Source: an uncultured Muribaculaceae bacterium
GTDB taxonomy: Bacteria; Bacteroidota; Bacteroidia; Bacteroidales; Muribaculaceae
Direction of reading: 5' to 3'
Assembly (NCBI GenBank): GCA_910586455.1
Contig: CAJUHX010000075.1
Coordinates: forward strand, 1-9,115
Length of the DNA: 9,115 nt
A program made the position numbers and the translations under genes. Positions 6,615 through 9,115 of the stretch are shown piece after piece. The notes below the pieces were generated by a model. It worked only from the letters and a program-made list of their open reading frames with translations, was not told the origin of the DNA and did not search any database. The first letter of the stretch is position 1; every line of letters begins with the position of its first letter.

Positions 6615-7859
6615 TTAGTCGAGTTTATGTATAACCAGACCGGAACGGAGCTTGGGCTCGAACCAGGTGGTTTTCGGGGGCATGATATTGCCGGTGTCGG
6701 CAATGCGGATAAGCTGGTCCATCGACACGGGATAGAGCGCCAGAGCGGCTGCCATTTCGCCTGAGTCGACACGGCGGCTGAGTTCTTCCAGACCGCGGAT
6801 GCCGCCTACGAAGTCCACGCGCTTGTCGGAGCGGAGATCATGGATAGCAAGGATGTCGCGCAGGATAAGATCCGACGAGATGGTTACGTCGAGCACGCCT
6901 ATGGGGTCGTTGTCGTCGTAGGTGCCTTCGCGTGCGGTGAGCGAGTACCAGTGGCCTTCGAGATACAGCGCGAAGTTGTGGAGCTTTTCAGGGCGGTAGG
7001 GAGCTGTGCCCATGTCTTTCACCTCAAAGTTCTTCATCAGCTGCTCAAGGAACTCGGCGGGCGAATATCCGTTGAGGTCCTTTACCAGACGGTTGTAATC
7101 GATAATTTTGAGGTGCGATGCAGGGAATGCCACCGCCAGGAAGTAGTTGTACTCTTCGTCGCCGCGGTGTTCGGGGTTGTTCTTGGCCTTTTCAGCGCCA
7201 ACAAGAGCTGCGGCAGCAGTACGGTGATGGCCGTCGGCAATGTACAGATAGGGAATCTTGGCGAATTCGGCAGTGATGGCGTTGATGAGTTCGCTGTCGT
7301 TGATAACCCAGAAAGTGTGGCCGAAACCGTCGGGAGCTACAAAGTCATATTCGGGCTCGGTGGCGGCAACGTTGCGTATGATTTTCTCAAGCACTTCGTT
7401 GTCGGGGAAGGCAAAGAACACCGGTTCGACGTTTGCGTTGTTGATACGCACATGTTTCATGCGGTCTTCTTCCTTGTCGCGACGGGTAAGTTCGTGCTTT
7501 TTGATGTTTTCGTTCATGTAATCCTCTACAGCAGCGGCGATAACGATGCCGTACTGGGTGCGGCCATCCATGGTCTGAGCGTAGAGATAATAGTGTTCGG
7601 CATTGTCCTGCACAAGCCAGCCGTTCTGCTGGAATGCGTTGAAGTTGGCCACTGCCTTGTCGTAGACCTTGGAATCGTGTTCGTCGGTGCCGGCGGGGAA
7701 GTCGATTTCGGGCTTTATAATGTGATAAAGCGACTTGGGATTACCCTCGGCTTCTTTGCGTGCTTCTTCGGAGTTAAGCACATCATAGGGGCGGGAAGCC
7801 ACTTCGGTGACCATCTCGCGCGGCGGACGCAGTCCTTTGAATGGTTTTACTTTAGCCAT
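6615..7859 (-). CDS. DUF1015 family protein
   Basis: A 414-residue cytoplasmic protein with the usual DUF1015 start MAKVKPFKGLRPP and the family signatures RPYDVLN (23-29), KHELTRRDKEEDR (121-133), NANVEPVFF (141-149) and YIADGHHRTAAA (206-217). The DGHHR element resembles the signature of ParB/sulfiredoxin-fold proteins, a group that includes ATP- and ADP-dependent free serine kinases. As I recall, Bacteroidetes members often sit beside serA/serC, which would fit a link to serine or phosphoserine metabolism. That function is inference and I know of no proof for this family. The protein has no cysteine, no signal peptide and no membrane segment. Here the gene follows purA after a 33-base gap with no visible promoter or terminator, so the two are probably co-transcribed. 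A perfect hairpin follows its stop codon. Confidence 0.88.
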   Translation of the reverse strand: MAKVKPFKGLRPPREMVTEVASRPYDVLNSEEARKEAEGNPKSLYHIIKPEIDFPAGTDEHDSKVYDKAVANFNAFQQNGWLVQDNAEHYYLYAQTMDGRTQYGIVIAAAVEDYMNENIKKHELTRRDKEEDRMKHVRINNANVEPVFFAFPDNEVLEKIIRNVAATEPEYDFVAPDGFGHTFWVINDSELINAITAEFAKIPYLYIADGHHRTAAAALVGAEKAKNNPEHRGDEEYNYFLAVAFPASHLKIIDYNRLVKDLNGYSPAEFLEQLMKNFEVKDMGTAPYRPEKLHNFALYLEGHWYSLTAREGTYDDNDPIGVLDVTISSDLILRDILAIHDLRSDKRVDFVGGIRGLEELSRRVDSGEMAAALALYPVSMDQLIRIADTGNIMPPKTTWFEPKLRSGLVIHKLD

Positions 7860-7892
7860 GAATTTGAGTTTTGGTATAGAATAGAAGGTGAA

Positions 7893-9115
7893 TTATTTCA
7901 GGGCCTGATCGCGAACGATTGTCTGTTTGCGGTCCGGACCTATGGATACAATTGCGATTGGCACGTTGAGTTCCTTTTCGAGGAATTCGATATATGCCTT
8001 GAAGTTTTCGGGGAACTCGTCGGCAGACTGCATGGCGGTCATGTCGGTTTTCCAGCCGGGGAGTTCGGTGTACACGGGCTTAAGCTGCTCGGTTTCTATG
8101 TCGTAGGGAAAGTCGCGAGTTTGTTTGCCGTCGATGTCATAGGCAACGCATGCCTTGATGGTATCGAAGCCGTCAAGGACGTCGGACTTCATCATAATCA
8201 GTTTTGTAACACCATTGAGCATTATGGCATAGCGGAGAGCCACCAGATCAACCCAGCCGCAACGGCGTTCACGGCCTGTGACGGCGCCGTATTCGTGGCC
8301 GAGGTCGCGGAGGGTTTTGCCGGTTTCGTCGAAGAGTTCGGTGGGGAAGGGGCCACTGCCTACGCGGGTGCAGTATGCCTTGAAGATACCGAATACATCG
8401 CCTATGCGGTTAGGCGCGACACCCAGACCGGTGCATGCGCCGGCGCAGATGGTGTTGCTTGAGGTAACAAACGGATACGAGCCGAAGTCCACGTCGAGCA
8501 TGGTGCCCTGCGCGCCTTCGCAGAGTACCGACTTGCCTTCGTTGAGCTGCTTGTTGATAAAGTGTTCGCTGTCCACGATATCGTAGCAGTGGAGGTATTC
8601 AACGGCCTCAATCCAGGCTTTCTCGTTGGCTGCGAGCTCTTCCATATCGACTTTTGCGCCGAGAGCCTCAAGCATGCCCAGATGGCGGTCGCGGGCCTGT
8701 TTGTAGCGGTTTTCAAAGTCGCATAGCGAGTCGCCGAGCCGGAATCCGTTGCGCGATACCTTGTCGGTGTATGTGGGGCCGATGCCTTTGCCTGTAGTGC
8801 CTATTTTAGCTCCTCCCTTGGCTTTTTCGTTTGCAGCGTCGAGTAGACGGTGAGTAGGGAGAATCAGGTGGGCCTTTTTTGATAATTTCAGCTTTTTGCG
8901 GATGTCGGTTCCTGAAGCTTCGAGCGCCTCGGCTTCCTGGCGGAATAGAACGGGGTCGAGAACGACACCGTTGCCGATAATGTTTACGCTGCCACTCTGG
9001 AATACACCCGAGGGAATTGAGCGCAGAACGTATTTTTTGCCGTCGAATTCCAGCGTGTGACCGGCGTTCGGGCCACCCTGAAAGCGGGCCACGATATCGT
9101 AGCGTGGGGTAAGAA
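7893..9115 (-). CDS. purA: Adenylosuccinate synthetase, N-terminus cut off by the window
   Basis: PurA joins IMP and aspartate using GTP to give adenylosuccinate, the first committed step from IMP to AMP, in the cytoplasm. The reading frame runs open to the window edge (LTPRYDIVARFQGG...), so the GTG at 9092 is an internal valine and not a start. Visible motifs are QGGPNAGHT (IMP/Mg site), IPSG, NGVVLDP, GTTGKGIGPTYTDKVSR, EGAQGTMLDVDFGSYPFVTSSN, RVGSGPFPTEL, TGRERRCGWVDL, KSDVLDGFD and GPDR near the end. 406 residues are present. The family has about 420-430, so some 20 residues including the GDEGKGK phosphate loop and its catalytic Asp are missing. The C-terminus (DQALK) and its TAA stop are complete. 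DUF1015 follows 33 bases downstream on the same strand. Confidence 0.97.
   Translation of the reverse strand, partial: LTPRYDIVARFQGGPNAGHTLEFDGKKYVLRSIPSGVFQSGSVNIIGNGVVLDPVLFRQEAEALEASGTDIRKKLKLSKKAHLILPTHRLLDAANEKAKGGAKIGTTGKGIGPTYTDKVSRNGFRLGDSLCDFENRYKQARDRHLGMLEALGAKVDMEELAANEKAWIEAVEYLHCYDIVDSEHFINKQLNEGKSVLCEGAQGTMLDVDFGSYPFVTSSNTICAGACTGLGVAPNRIGDVFGIFKAYCTRVGSGPFPTELFDETGKTLRDLGHEYGAVTGRERRCGWVDLVALRYAIMLNGVTKLIMMKSDVLDGFDTIKACVAYDIDGKQTRDFPYDIETEQLKPVYTELPGWKTDMTAMQSADEFPENFKAYIEFLEKELNVPIAIVSIGPDRKQTIVRDQALK

Noticed and set aside
6840..8462. A 540-codon open frame on the plus strand crossing the DUF1015 gene, the 33-base gap and most of purA
   Set aside because: Its length is striking, but both genes beneath it are well-supported conserved families. 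The product resembles no family I know and has the composition expected from antisense codon bias.
9090..9092. GTG as the purA start codon
   Set aside because: The frame stays open to the window edge and matches PurA upstream of this codon (LTPRYDIV), so the gene is simply truncated by the window.

Overview
The window reads as ordinary chromosomal housekeeping DNA from a Bacteroidales gut-type bacterium. The taxonomic evidence is indirect but consistent: Bacteroidetes-type promoters (TTTG, then TAnnTTTG) precede several genes, start codons lack Shine-Dalgarno sequences, and the gene set includes a methylmalonyl-CoA mutase small subunit, menaquinone synthesis, and DUF4954 and DUF1015 proteins. 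The moderately GC-rich coding sequence would fit a Muribaculaceae-like lineage, but this is inference and no marker gene here settles it.

Layout, left to right. (1) 1-1604, minus: mutA, methylmalonyl-CoA mutase small subunit, with its C-terminus cut by the window edge. (2) 1605-1790: a compact divergent promoter region, with a textbook promoter for mutA on the minus strand and a -7 box for menD on the plus strand. (3) 1791-3431, plus: menD, complete, the only plus-strand gene. It has no menaquinone neighbours in the window, and its last 14 bases overlap the convergent next gene. (4) 3418-4494, minus: an exported Ntn-hydrolase of the penicillin acyltransferase / linear amide hydrolase type. 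(5) 4494-6479, minus: a 661-residue DUF4954 protein with left-handed beta-helix-like segments, whose stop codon overlaps the start codon of gene 4 by one base. (6) 6480-6614: an AT-rich promoter-like stretch and a perfect 12-bp hairpin. (7) 6615-7859, minus: a DUF1015 protein. (8) 7893-9115, minus: purA, adenylosuccinate synthetase, with the N-terminus (including the GDEGKGK loop) cut by the window edge.

Likely transcription units are purA-DUF1015 (33-base gap, ending at the hairpin), DUF4954-Ntn hydrolase (translationally coupled), mutA (probably continuing into mutB outside the window) and menD alone. Metabolically the window covers AMP synthesis, succinate/propionate interconversion and menaquinone synthesis, all central to an anaerobic Bacteroidales that respires fumarate and makes propionate.

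I found no mobile element, CRISPR array, tRNA, rRNA, phage or defence gene. No stretch over 300 bases lacks a gene. I do not see a clearly new biological system. The least explained parts are the coupled DUF4954/Ntn-hydrolase pair, the cysteine cluster in MutA and the pairing of DUF1015 with purA.
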